Shown here one piece after another: positions 26,137-34,705 of a DNA stretch of 64,000 nucleotides; positions within the stretch are counted from its first letter, which is position 1; each line of letters begins with the position of its first letter. Origin of the DNA: Methanocalculus taiwanensis (GTDB taxonomy: Archaea > Halobacteriota > Methanomicrobia > Methanomicrobiales > Methanocorpusculaceae); the NCBI RefSeq assembly GCF_024372745.1, contig NZ_VOTZ01000004.1, forward strand, positions 62,001-126,000, in the 5' to 3' direction. A model generated the notes under the pieces. The model searched no databases. It saw only the letters and a program-made list of their open reading frames with translations, and was not told the DNA's origin. Position numbers and translations under genes: made by a program.

Positions 26137-26171
26137 GTTTTTTCGTTATTTTCCCCTTCACTGGCGAGATA

Positions 26172-27041
26172 TCAGGAGAGTTCAGGCATCTCACCGGGAA
26201 CATAGTATCTTGGCGGGAGGATTCCTTCCTGCTGGAATGCCCTTTTTGTTCTCCGTGAGATCTCTGCCTTACATTCAAATTCATCGCGGAGATCCCAGAC
26301 ATACGCACGTGCCCTGAGCCGGACAGAGTGGAGCTGGTTTTCAGTAAGAATGGTATAAAAGCATCGATCAGAGATATACACATGCCGGGATGTGACAACC
26401 GCCTCCTTGAAAATAGTAATGGCACGATCGAGATCTGCTGAATGATCGATGTAGATATCGATGACAACCATCATCTCGGTGAGGCCTGCATTAGCGCTTG
26501 CGACGCTCTGGGTGATGATCTTAAAGTTTGGGATGGTGACATAGTTGTCATCCGGGGTGACGATGCGGGTATCGAGCATCCCGATTTCTGCAACCTCACC
26601 ATAATGCTCACCCATTGTGATCCGATCCCCAATCCGGAAGGGTTTCTCAAATGCGATGATCACGCCGCCGATGATGTTTGCAAAGACATCTTTTAGCCCA
26701 AAGCCGATTGCAGCACCAAATAAACCGGAGAAGGCAACAATTTCGATTGTCGAAAGCGTTATAATCTGATGAAGCAGGAGCAGGATCGCGGTTGTATAGA
26801 TGATGATATTTAAGATCGGCACAATCATCCTAACAGCAATCCGGGCATGGCCAAAGTGTTCTGAGAGCCTGATCAAAAGGAAACTGATGACTCTGGCGAG
26901 GATATACGCACCTATGAATATAATAACAGCATCCAGTATGAGAGGGAGGATTTCGTTGTAAATCTCCGAAACCGGACCATTCACCAGACCTCCATGAGAG
27001 GAGGTCGTATCGGGTGTAATGCCATCCACCATACAATTCAC
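26172..27041 (-). CDS. MscS-family mechanosensitive channel
   Basis: A small-conductance channel that releases solutes on hypo-osmotic shock. Three membrane helices at about 28-55, 73-97 and 101-125; the third contains the Gly/Ala-rich pore pattern FSGLFGAAIGFGLKDVFANIIGG. The cytoplasmic beta domain follows with the FRIGDRITMGEHYGEV motif, and the soluble C-domain completes 289 residues. Its start overlaps the upstream ATPase gene by 4 bases, an arrangement that is not usual for MscS. Confidence 0.93.
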   Translation of the reverse strand: MNCMVDGITPDTTSSHGGLVNGPVSEIYNEILPLILDAVIIFIGAYILARVISFLLIRLSEHFGHARIAVRMIVPILNIIIYTTAILLLLHQIITLSTIEIVAFSGLFGAAIGFGLKDVFANIIGGVIIAFEKPFRIGDRITMGEHYGEVAEIGMLDTRIVTPDDNYVTIPNFKIITQSVASANAGLTEMMVVIDIYIDHSADLDRAITIFKEAVVTSRHVYISDRCFYTILTENQLHSVRLRARAYVWDLRDEFECKAEISRRTKRAFQQEGILPPRYYVPGEMPELS

Positions 27042-28120
27042 TCCCAGATGATCCTCAGTGATCTGAGGAGATCATGCACCCCGAGGATCGCTTCAGGGCA
27101 GATCTGGTATCCACCATTCTTTTCACTGATAATACCGAGTGTCAGAAGCCGGTACAGTATCGGATTGATATCATATTCAAGAGCCGCCACCTCTTCAAGA
27201 TATTCCTTTGAAGTGATCCCGCTCATGGCAATCACCCCGAGGATGAAGGCATCCTTTCTGATCAAAGGATCATTGACTCTGACCGGCTGATAATCCTTCA
27301 GGTTCACCGTTGGATAGTCAAAGCTCCTCTTCCAGATTGCCTTTCCAATCCCGGGATTTCCCTCGGCCATCTTTGTTATTTTTTTGAATACGACCTCCTC
27401 ATCAGAGAGGGTCTCTTCAGCATTTCGTTTTCGAAATGCAAGGCTGTCGACATTGAACCTGGGGAATGGTACCATCAGGGGTTCTTCTTTGAAGGGAAGA
27501 TGCACCGGATGCCTTTCGGTACGGACAAAGGATGGGAGTTCAACCTCCACTCCGCCGATGAACTGGAGTTCAGCATCAGTGTAATCTTTCAGGATACATT
27601 CCCGCATCTCTGTATCCGAGAGTGGATGGATAAAAATCATCTTTGGAAAGATCCGCTCCACCTCCCGTACTCTCCTGAGATAGTTCCATGCATAAAGGTT
27701 CCATGTGGTGATGAAGAGGGAGTTGGAAATGGCGACTTCGTCGAGGAAATCATCCAGTACGGAAAACCCCCCGATATGCCGGGAGAAGAGGTACTGGCAG
27801 CCATCCATGAGGAAGATTGGCTTTTTTGAACGATAATCCAGAAGATTGCGTTTATTCGTTATCTGTGATTCATATTCTACAAGATAGGTATCGTCCTTAT
27901 ATGTTTCATGAACTGCAGATATCAGGGTACTTTTACCAGAATAGGGAAGGCCGATGATTGCAACATTCTCCCTTTTATGCGAGCGATATGCATCGATTAC
28001 TCCCTGAATCTCTGCAAACTCCTTCTGAAATACCGTACATGATGCAGGAGTTATTACTTCTGAAGAATCAGCCGGATCACCCGTCATCAGACCACACGCC
28101 ACAATATCAGAGGATAGCAA
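27038..28120 (-). CDS. P-loop ATPase translationally coupled to MscS
   Basis: An archaeal AAA-type STAND-like ATPase of unclear role. Walker A is at 57-64 (GLPYSGKST), the Walker B-like strand is KPIFLMDGC near residue 105, and an arginine-rich NLYAWNYLRRVREVERIF segment follows. The C-terminal 70 residues resemble a winged helix (a domain with KEYLEEVAALEYDINPILYRLLTLGII). No membrane helix is seen. It is 4 bases overlapped with the MscS gene and lies upstream of it, so both are made together; a regulatory tie to osmotic response is inference. Confidence 0.75.
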   Translation of the reverse strand: MLSSDIVACGLMTGDPADSSEVITPASCTVFQKEFAEIQGVIDAYRSHKRENVAIIGLPYSGKSTLISAVHETYKDDTYLVEYESQITNKRNLLDYRSKKPIFLMDGCQYLFSRHIGGFSVLDDFLDEVAISNSLFITTWNLYAWNYLRRVREVERIFPKMIFIHPLSDTEMRECILKDYTDAELQFIGGVEVELPSFVRTERHPVHLPFKEEPLMVPFPRFNVDSLAFRKRNAEETLSDEEVVFKKITKMAEGNPGIGKAIWKRSFDYPTVNLKDYQPVRVNDPLIRKDAFILGVIAMSGITSKEYLEEVAALEYDINPILYRLLTLGIISEKNGGYQICPEAILGVHDLLRSLRIIWE

Positions 28121-28240
28121 GATAAAGCTTACTCCTGGAGAAAAAAGTGATCAGGGCAAGACATATCACCGGTAAATGAGAATGGATCTACAGATTTCTT
28201 TATACGATGGCAGATATTCCAGGGAGAAAGGTGGGCGAAT

Positions 28241-29860
28241 ATGACAAACAGCATCTATGTGATCGGGCACAAAAACCCGGATACTGACAGCATATGTAGT
28301 GCAATCGGATATGCCGCATACCTAAACCAGCCGGATCCCGGCAGGTACATCCCCGCACGCTGTGGCGAGATCGGCGCAGAAACAGCTTATGTCCTCTCCC
28401 ACTTCGGAGTTGACGCTCCTGCCCTTGTCGAGTCTGTTGAGCCGACAGTTGCCGACATCCCATTCACCTATACCCACCGTGCACAGATGGATCTCCCGAC
28501 GATTGACGTTGTCGATATGATGGAGGAGCAGGATGTCAGGAATATCCCGATTACCGATACTGAGGGAAAATTTGTAGGTCTTGTCTCAGAACACGGACTG
28601 GCACGGGCATATGTCCGGCGTACCCGGATAGAACCCCTCTCTGTCCTCCCGATAAAAGTCGAGACTCTGGCACGAATCCTCGAGGCTGAAGTAGTTGTAC
28701 GGAATCGTGATCTCCTTGAAGGAAACGTCTATATCTCAATCGATGCGCTGCATGTCACCCTCTCCCGCCTGACAAAGGATGATATCGCCATTGTCGGGGA
28801 TAATGAGCCTTCACAGCTTGCCCTCATCCAGGCGGGAATTGCCCTTTTGATCATCGCTGATGGTGCTCCTGTTGGAGATCGGGCGATCAATGCCGCAAAA
28901 TCACAGGGAGTTTCAGTCTTCTCAACAAAACTCGATGCATTTGGTGTTGCCAAGATGATCAACCTCTCATTGCCGGCAAGCGAAGTGATGGCAACGGATG
29001 TTCCGATCATCCACATGGATGACGGGCTGGATTATGTCAAACAGCTCGTGACAAATTCCAGGTACAGGACCGCCTGTATTATCGATGAGGAAGGGAAGCT
29101 CCTCGGCATGATCTCACGGAACACGTTTGTCTATGATATTCAGAAATCTGTCATCCTCGTTGATCACAATGAGTACAGCCAGGCAGTGGATGGTATTGAG
29201 AATGCCGAGATACTCGAGATCATCGACCACCACCGGCTTGGTGCAATGACGACATTAAAGCCAATCCGGTTCATCATGGAGCCGGTAGGCTCAACCTCAA
29301 CGATTGTTGCCTCAATCTACCAGGAGAGCGGGCGCACTCTCCCCGACACCATCGCCGGACTGCTCCTTGCGGGCATCCTCTCTGATACTCTTGGACTGAA
29401 GATGTCGACGACAACGAAGAAGGATGAAGAGATGGTTGCATGGCTTGCAGAGAGGACCGGGATCGATCCGGTGGAGTTTGGCATCTCGCTTTTCAGGGAG
29501 GGGATGGAGCTCTCAAGCTTCTCGATAGAGGAGCTTGTGAAGAAGGATCTGAAACGCTACAGCCTGTATTCGATGGATGTTGCCATCTCCCAGGTGATGG
29601 CCCCATCTTCTGAGTTTGCCAGGCAGCATGAGGAAGAGATCCGATCCACCATCGAGAACCTCAGGAAGCTGATGGAGGTCGATATCTTTGTGGTTCTCTT
29701 AACAAGCGTCTTTGAGAATGGATCTGATCTCTATGCGGCAGCAGATGACCATACACTTCAGCGTCTGGATTACCTCAATCAACCAGTCCGCCTTACAGGT
29801 GTTATGTCCAGGAAAAAGGATTTTCTCCCGCAGTTTGGCCAGCTGATCAGGGGATTATAA
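28241..29860 (+). CDS. Family II manganese inorganic pyrophosphatase with CBS and DRTGG domains
   Basis: Hydrolyses pyrophosphate, with activity controlled by adenine nucleotides. The DHH catalytic part starts with GHKNPDTDSIC (His10, Asp14, Asp16) and continues with DHNEYSQ and IIDHHRLG after an inserted regulatory block: a CBS domain at about 70-130, a DRTGG-like region at about 140-240 and a second CBS domain at about 245-300. The C-terminal DHHA2 domain ends the 539 residues. A TATA-like TTTATACG box about 40 bases upstream and a GGGAGAAAGGTGGG site support the start. Its stop overlaps the convergent Usp gene by 6 bases. Confidence 0.94.
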   Translation: MTNSIYVIGHKNPDTDSICSAIGYAAYLNQPDPGRYIPARCGEIGAETAYVLSHFGVDAPALVESVEPTVADIPFTYTHRAQMDLPTIDVVDMMEEQDVRNIPITDTEGKFVGLVSEHGLARAYVRRTRIEPLSVLPIKVETLARILEAEVVVRNRDLLEGNVYISIDALHVTLSRLTKDDIAIVGDNEPSQLALIQAGIALLIIADGAPVGDRAINAAKSQGVSVFSTKLDAFGVAKMINLSLPASEVMATDVPIIHMDDGLDYVKQLVTNSRYRTACIIDEEGKLLGMISRNTFVYDIQKSVILVDHNEYSQAVDGIENAEILEIIDHHRLGAMTTLKPIRFIMEPVGSTSTIVASIYQESGRTLPDTIAGLLLAGILSDTLGLKMSTTTKKDEEMVAWLAERTGIDPVEFGISLFREGMELSSFSIEELVKKDLKRYSLYSMDVAISQVMAPSSEFARQHEEEIRSTIENLRKLMEVDIFVVLLTSVFENGSDLYAAADDHTLQRLDYLNQPVRLTGVMSRKKDFLPQFGQLIRGL

Positions 29861-31093
29861 ACCACCTGGCTTTCGCATCATAGGGACAACGCCTGATCCT
29901 TCAAGATTACCAAGTGCAAAAGCATACCGCTCCCGGATCGTCTTTGGGAGAGCATCTTCTGGGATCTTCTCAAAGCCATACCTGCCATACCATCCGACAA
30001 GCACCTTTGTTGAGTGCATGTACAGCCATTCTTCTTTGCAGGAATCGATCAGGGCATCCATTGCATATTTTGCAAAACCGTGGCCCCGGTATGCCTCGGG
30101 TGTGAAGACGGAGTCGACTTCACAGCCATCAGAGTGACGGCGGCATCTCGCAAGAGAGACGAGTATGCCCTCTGCAAAGGCTCCAAACACCCGGTCCATC
30201 TCTGGATTTGCCGTCTGTTGGTGGTACGTCTCCCATAGTTTTTCCGCAAGGGGGAATTCAGAGGGGAGCAGTTCACGCCCCTCCATCCTGAGCGTAAACT
30301 CAGGGTAGCGGATATACACAGGAATACTGGCCTCTGCAGCAACACCTGCAACGGTTGATCCGATCTTCGCCTGCTTCAGGTAATCAAGATGTCCGAACCT
30401 TGAGAGGAGGATCATGGTTGCCTGAAGTGTCTCTGCAACAGATAGGATCGTTTTGACACGCTCTCCATGCAGTACAAGAACAGATATCGAATACCGTTCC
30501 TCTCCATTCCTCATGAGATCAGCAGCATCCTTCAGCTGCTCACGGAGCAAGCGGATTTTCGCATGATCTGCTGAATCAGCGACATGCAGCAGCGTGATCT
30601 GCCCTTTGATATTCAGGCTCTTCACAAAAGCCATGATCTCATAGGAGATGCTGGAGAGCTCAATCGGAATGAGCACATTATCAAAAATCTCCGGTTGGCT
30701 GCTGTTTTTGAGATACCGGGAATACTGCATGATCAGGAGATCACGGCTCACATTGAGGAGCAGGTTATCTGACACCGATCCGAGGAGGTATTTCCCGACT
30801 TTTCCCTTCCCCCTTGCACCGACCACGATTGTGTCTATCCGCTCATCTTCTGCAACGGATCTGATCGTTGTTTCTATTGGCTGCGCAACCTGCTCTTCGA
30901 TCCTGATCCGGGTAGAGATGCCATGGGATGAGAGGAGGATGCGATACTCCTCCAGCTTTCCGGCGGCTTTCCCGCCTGCTTTTCCTTCTGCCACATGGAG
31001 AATTATGGCGTCAGTGATCCCCGGCAGTTCAGAGGCCATCCGGAGGGCCGCCTCGGAATAGTCTGAAAAATCAGTTGGTATGAGTACCCGCAT
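29855..31093 (-). CDS. Fusion of two universal stress (UspA) domains and a GNAT acetyltransferase
   Basis: Two UspA domains (about 1-137 and 138-262) are seen. The first has the ATP-binding pattern GARGKGKVGKYLLGSVSDN, and the second has its end motif SRFGHLDYLKQAKIGSTVAGVA. They are followed by a C-terminal GNAT-like region (about 290-400) with the acetyl-CoA signature YRGHGFAKYAMDAL and a C-terminal VGWYGRYGFEKI. Usp proteins bind nucleotides in stress, and GNAT enzymes transfer acetyl groups. The triple combination is uncommon, and the target of acetylation is unknown. No signal peptide or membrane segment is present. Confidence 0.85.
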   Translation of the reverse strand: MRVLIPTDFSDYSEAALRMASELPGITDAIILHVAEGKAGGKAAGKLEEYRILLSSHGISTRIRIEEQVAQPIETTIRSVAEDERIDTIVVGARGKGKVGKYLLGSVSDNLLLNVSRDLLIMQYSRYLKNSSQPEIFDNVLIPIELSSISYEIMAFVKSLNIKGQITLLHVADSADHAKIRLLREQLKDAADLMRNGEERYSISVLVLHGERVKTILSVAETLQATMILLSRFGHLDYLKQAKIGSTVAGVAAEASIPVYIRYPEFTLRMEGRELLPSEFPLAEKLWETYHQQTANPEMDRVFGAFAEGILVSLARCRRHSDGCEVDSVFTPEAYRGHGFAKYAMDALIDSCKEEWLYMHSTKVLVGWYGRYGFEKIPEDALPKTIRERYAFALGNLEGSGVVPMMRKPGGL

Positions 31094-31732
31094 GCTTCAT
31101 CTACCAGATGAAAGTGATAGAGGGCATAGGATATAAGGTGGGGGGATTTGGGTTTTAAGATTTATTCTGGCTCTTCTCCATATTTCTGAAGGCCATTACT
31201 ATAGGAAGAATATAATAATATGTGAATAGTCTTAATTTGCTATTTTCTGACCAATGGAGATAGTAAAATGTCACAATATATTTTGACACTCATACAGTTT
31301 ACTTCATCTTCATTTTTTAAAGCTTATTGGTGGTAAAAGAGTCAGAGACAAGCATGGAGTTACGCCGGGATAGGGGGCTCTGGTACTCGTGTGGCAAAAG
31401 CCCCCACCGCCCACTGCCCCGTCCGCACATGCTTCGCAAGGGAGGTTGTACTGGGCGGCCGCAGATGCTGGCGCGGGGAGGGGCGAGGATGCTCCGTCTG
31501 GCTTTCAGAGGAGATATGCCCCGATTCCTTCGGAATCGCCTTTCAGGTTGCTCTGATGAGCAAGGGCTTATCACCTCTGCCAGCCTGTTTCTTTCCCTGA
31601 CCCCGCCCCCCGATACCCGCGCCGCACCTGCTTTCGTCACTCCTGATTATTTTGGTTGCTGCAGCGGGATCTTTTCCCACGTTCCGAAGAATTCAGAAAA
31701 AATCTGGTGATCAGAATTTTGGAGAAGAGTCT
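31094..31732. other. 639-base gene-free interval holding a GC-rich, probably structured element
   Basis: From 31094 to about 31330 the DNA is AT-rich with nothing recognisable except a TATA-like TTTTTTAA at 31312-31320. From about 31370 to 31640 it switches to high GC. Paired arms are seen: GGGGGCT/AGCCCCC around 31375-31410, an eight-base arm at 31470-31477 matching 31616-31623, an inner six-base arm at 31480-31485 matching 31604-31609, and a small hairpin with arms CGATTCC/GGAATCG near 31520. Long frames exist on both strands but look like random GC-rich translation. It may be a non-coding RNA or a decayed insertion. Confidence 0.5.
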
Positions 31733-31957
31733 TTATTCTGTCCCGGTAGTGATGATCCGCTCAACCTGCTCGATAAAAGCATGAGCCTGTGAGATAACGA
31801 TTGATACATCTTCCATGGTTATCCGGTTGAAGATCGTATAATCGACTTCTTCTCTGAGGATCTCAATGCGGTTGAGTGCACGGCCATGTTCAACTGCTAG
31901 CTCACCAGTCCGAATATAGTGTAATCCGATTGCAGAAATATCGTCTTGTTTCATCAC
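31733..31957 (-). CDS. HEPN-domain protein lacking its N-terminal half
   Basis: Residues 4-74 match the C-terminal part of HEPN RNase toxins (HYIRTGELAVEHGRALNRI, then LREEVDY and a closing helix AFIEQVERII). Typical partners of MNT proteins are about 120-135 residues and begin with the R-x4-6-H catalytic segment; here that region is absent and the gene begins directly after the MNT stop. It is therefore probably inactive as a nuclease, or works only as a binding remnant. Confidence 0.65.
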   Translation of the reverse strand: MMKQDDISAIGLHYIRTGELAVEHGRALNRIEILREEVDYTIFNRITMEDVSIVISQAHAFIEQVERIITTGTE

Positions 31958-32275
31958 TCATACCGCAATTGCGTCAGCATAGACGTTCCTGAAGAACAGA
32001 TGATGACGTCGTTCTTCAACCAGAGCTCTTGGGATTACTTTAACTGAGATGTATTCCTCAGTCTCAAGCAGGAGATCAAAAGCAAGATCGATGAGCTTAC
32101 TGCGGACTTCCCGGTTATCAGCCTGGGTAATGACAAGAATATCGATATCAGAGTCCTGATGATCGTCTCCCCGTGCGACAGATCCAAAGAGAAGGATCTC
32201 TTCAATCGCACCACCATATGCGGCTCGTGCCCTGTCTGCATATAACTTAATAACCGGACGGATCTGCCGTATCAT
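31958..32275 (-). CDS. MNT-type nucleotidyltransferase (antitoxin-like)
   Basis: A minimal nucleotidyltransferase of 105 residues. The signature GSVARGDDHQDSDIDI holds the metal-binding aspartates, and the C-terminal strand has the usual basic finish. In HEPN/MNT toxin-antitoxin pairs this protein adenylylates its HEPN partner. The HEPN gene follows immediately on the same strand, but it is truncated, so the MNT may be an orphan antitoxin. Confidence 0.85.
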   Translation of the reverse strand: MIRQIRPVIKLYADRARAAYGGAIEEILLFGSVARGDDHQDSDIDILVITQADNREVRSKLIDLAFDLLLETEEYISVKVIPRALVEERRHHLFFRNVYADAIAV

Positions 32276-32409
32276 AGGATGAAAGATAGTACTCCTGATG
32301 AGTATATGTGGTATTCCCAGTATCAGACTTAAAATAAGACTAAAGTTTCTTATTTTCGATCAGTTCTTCCCGATCTGAGTAAATGGAGAGATTGATCCGG
32401 GTCACCCCC

Positions 32410-33498
32410 TCACGCCGGGGGGATCACCTTCACACCCTCGTTATCGATTTCGGTTGTAACCGCAATCTCAAGGCCGATCTGCTGCACAATTGCCTGCATC
32501 TCCTCTTCTGTCCTGTCAGTGATGATCGCAACGGCGGGGCCGACCGAGCTCATCGCGACAAACTCAAGCCCGGCTTCGCGGAGGCGGCTCATGTACTCGT
32601 AGAGGGCGAAGCTGTGGTGTTCAACCTCGGCCCGTTTTGAGCCCCTAAACTCGATCTCCCACATGATATCGCCCATCGCCTTTAAGTCACCGCGTTCAAC
32701 TGCCGGGATGAAGTCCATCAGCATCATGTAGGATTTCAGTTCGCGATCCCGGTAGTCGAGTGTCCGGGCTTTTGTCATCAGGAGATCGAACTCGTGTTCG
32801 CCTGCACTGGAGACTCCGGATGGCGGGATGACGATATAGACGTTCTTGTCTTCTGCAAAGGAATGGTGGTAGACAAGAGTGAGGCAGTCACCCATCACAC
32901 CAATACCGCCGTGCGTGGAGACAGCGGGCCCGACGCCGGTCTCAAATCCATAGACCACATCGCCAGTGTCGGTCTCCTCGACATAGTTATTACCGATAAG
33001 CATCCTGATCTGGTCAGCGGTGAGTGGAGAGCCGAGGGCTGCATTTGCCGCATGGCCGACGACCGTGAGGAGCGTGCTTGTCGAGCCGAGCCCCACATGC
33101 TCCTTTCCATGATCGGCTGCGGTGACCGAGAAGCCGCCCGTGTAGCCGACTGCTTTTGAAAAGGCAATGAGGAAGTGGCGGATGATCGCCTCACGCGGAT
33201 GGTTGATGGCAATTCCTTCAGGCTGACATGCAATCTTTGCTTCGCAATAGAGTTTGAGTGCAAATCCAAGACCTCCGCCACCGGGGTGGCCGGGTGCAAA
33301 CCGGTTCATATCAAAGACGGTCAGGTGAATCCGGGCAGGGGCAATTGCTGTGAAGGTGCCTTTCTGTGGCGAGGGGGTCACCGTTCCTTCAAGATCGCAT
33401 GTCCTGATCTCCTCTCCGGGAGCAAATGCCATGAACTCATACTCGACAAGGTCAAGGTCACCCCCACGGATCTTCATCGTTGGCATGGTATATCCCAT
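32410..33498 (-). CDS. GHMP-family enzyme similar to beta-RFAP synthase
   Basis: beta-Ribofuranosylaminobenzene 5'-phosphate synthase makes the first committed step of methanopterin synthesis. Seen are an N-terminal extension of about 50 residues, then APARIHLTVFDM and GGGLGFALKL, the phosphate-binding loop GLGSTSTLL in the middle, and a C-terminal GPAVAIITD strand. The general pattern matches beta-RFAP synthase better than kinases of the GHMP class, but the loop differs from the one I know (GLGSGTQ), so substrate is uncertain. It is alone on its strand in an accessory stretch. Confidence 0.65.
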   Translation of the reverse strand: MGYTMPTMKIRGGDLDLVEYEFMAFAPGEEIRTCDLEGTVTPSPQKGTFTAIAPARIHLTVFDMNRFAPGHPGGGGLGFALKLYCEAKIACQPEGIAINHPREAIIRHFLIAFSKAVGYTGGFSVTAADHGKEHVGLGSTSTLLTVVGHAANAALGSPLTADQIRMLIGNNYVEETDTGDVVYGFETGVGPAVSTHGGIGVMGDCLTLVYHHSFAEDKNVYIVIPPSGVSSAGEHEFDLLMTKARTLDYRDRELKSYMMLMDFIPAVERGDLKAMGDIMWEIEFRGSKRAEVEHHSFALYEYMSRLREAGLEFVAMSSVGPAVAIITDRTEEEMQAIVQQIGLEIAVTTEIDNEGVKVIPPA

Positions 33499-33551
33499 TA
33501 CGATTCCCTATTCAGGATGATAGTCTTTCTGATATGGTCTTTACGGGGTTC

Positions 33552-33632
33552 TGATCACTTTCGCCCCCCGTTCTCTGACATTATATGGGTCGGGATAAGA
33601 ATAATCAACAGGATGTCAGAACAGCTCAGGAA
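33552..33632 (+). repeat. Copy A of a duplicated promoter and gene start
   Basis: About 70 bases before the start codon at 33613 match 34861-34921 almost exactly, including a TATTATATGG-like TATA element, and resemblance continues into the coding part until about 33745. The second copy belongs to the intact radical SAM gene at 34922. Confidence 0.9.
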
Positions 33633-33843
33633 ACTCCATCGCCTTTCGATGACCTGTTTTGATGTCACACTGACTGAAGGTGAGAATGGATGCAGGAGAT
33701 TTAATAGCAGGTATCTGAAGATGCTCCTCTCTGGATCCTGGATATCAAGTGCGAATGCTTCGAAAGTGCACGAGGCGTGTGATGCGGGAGGAAATAGACT
33801 GACTGACACAATGCATATCTCAACGGTCAATCTGTTGATATGA
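33613..33843 (+). pseudogene. Decayed 5' copy of the radical SAM gene at 34922
   Basis: The frame encodes 76 residues starting MSEQLRKLHRLSMTCFD, parallel to MSEQLRKLQALSRSCFD of the intact gene. Resemblance lasts to YLKMLL (about residue 40); the CxxxCxxC iron-sulfur motif that follows in the parent is missing and replaced by unrelated residues. So it cannot be a working radical SAM enzyme. The preceding promoter-like segment is nearly unchanged, so a short transcript or peptide might still be made. Confidence 0.8.
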
Positions 33844-34068
33844 AGATCGGTCGAGACTGTTCGTCTCCGCTGCACTTCGTTTTGCTCCGCTCACAGACTC
33901 TTCCCTGCTCTTCCGGAGTTGCCCTGCTGGTAGGATAGGATGACGCCTCATGCTTGTTCGGCAATATACGGCGATAGTAAGTGATATATCCATGGGGGAT
34001 ATGAGTTTCAGAATCGATCTTGTGGAGATATTCATTTAACAGGAGGTTTGTTCATATTTTATGCTTCT

Positions 34069-34404
34069 TTATGAATAACCAAAACGCCGATCATTAGCTG
34101 TGTGATCTAACCATTCGATGATCACCACGATTGTATCTCCATCACTTGCAACTGTGTAAAGTAATCGTAAGGAACGATTGAGATTATATTTCCAGAGATT
34201 TTTCAATGCTCCATTTCGTTTCCGATAGGTCTTGGGAATCAGTCCTTTTGGAACCTGTACTCCACAGAATGCATTTTCAGATAAAGCATCAAATGCATTC
34301 TCAAGGAGAGTAAGCAGCTCCCTATCACAAGATTTTGAGGATGTCTTCAATTTATTGAAAGCATTTTTGACCTTCTCATCAGCAAAGAAAAGGGTTGCTT
34401 TCAT
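34069..34404 (-). CDS. RelE-like toxin candidate
   Basis: A 111-residue basic protein with the topology of RelE/ParE-type proteins: an N-terminal strand, two helices, then strands with NLWKYNLNRSLRLLYTV and VVIIEWLDH, where Arg and Tyr residues sit as in the RelE core. The start overlaps the 3' end of an upstream small gene by 4 bases. Family assignment is by pattern only; RNase activity is not shown. Confidence 0.65.
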   Translation of the reverse strand: MKATLFFADEKVKNAFNKLKTSSKSCDRELLTLLENAFDALSENAFCGVQVPKGLIPKTYRKRNGALKNLWKYNLNRSLRLLYTVASDGDTIVVIIEWLDHTANDRRFGYS

Positions 34405-34673
34405 CGAATCCGTAATTCTTCACGCGCCATGTAATATCGGGCGAGTTCAGGATCAAAGATCCAGCAGACCGCATTATTGGCATCAAGGGCAATCTTGTTT
34501 GATTCAATCAGGTAATCAATTGCTGTTTTGAAGGTCTGGTACATCATTTTCCGTGGAAGAGAGGACCAGAGGGCTCGCCGCCGGTATTCACCGCTATGCT
34601 CCTGAACGAACTCCTCGATCATCCGGATCGTATCAAGTGTGGGGGAGTGTGTCGAGGAACGTACAGCTGACAT
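34401..34673 (-). CDS. Small winged-helix-like protein, probable antitoxin partner
   Basis: Ninety residues with helices and a beta-hairpin consistent with a winged helix (FVQEHSGEYRRRALWSSL then an IDYLIESNKI helix and AVCWIFDPELARYYM). It precedes and overlaps the RelE-like gene by ATGA, the usual order for an antitoxin. The start at 34673 lies just under a very strong TATA box, which supports it over the longer frame upstream. No family name can be given with confidence. Confidence 0.65.
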   Translation of the reverse strand: MSAVRSSTHSPTLDTIRMIEEFVQEHSGEYRRRALWSSLPRKMMYQTFKTAIDYLIESNKIALDANNAVCWIFDPELARYYMAREELRIR

Positions 34674-34686
34674 ACAGAATTGTGTG

Positions 34687-34705
34687 ATATATACATATAT
34701 ATAAC
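34687..34705 (-). promoter_or_regulatory. Strong TATA box of the toxin-antitoxin-like pair
   Basis: The minus strand reads TTATATATATGTATATATC, centred about 23 bases before the ATG at 34673. This is the typical spacing for a leaderless archaeal transcript. The element is nearly palindromic, so it could also bind a regulator, perhaps the small protein itself. Confidence 0.6.

Noticed and set aside
31100-31330. Signal recognition particle RNA as an explanation for the adjacent GC-rich element
   Set aside because: The conserved helix 8 pattern (GGUCAGG...GGAAGGAAGCAGC-like) is absent on both strands.
31317-31710. Two overlapping long frames (107 and 127 residues) on opposite strands
   Set aside because: Both are rich in Arg, Pro, Gly and Ser with no domain pattern, as expected from GC-rich DNA without coding selection.
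33853-33867. Small hairpin GAGAC-TGTTC-GTCTC
   Set aside because: Only five base pairs, with no T-run and no nearby gene end that needs it; the 225-base gap around it shows repeated TCCGCT words but nothing I can name.
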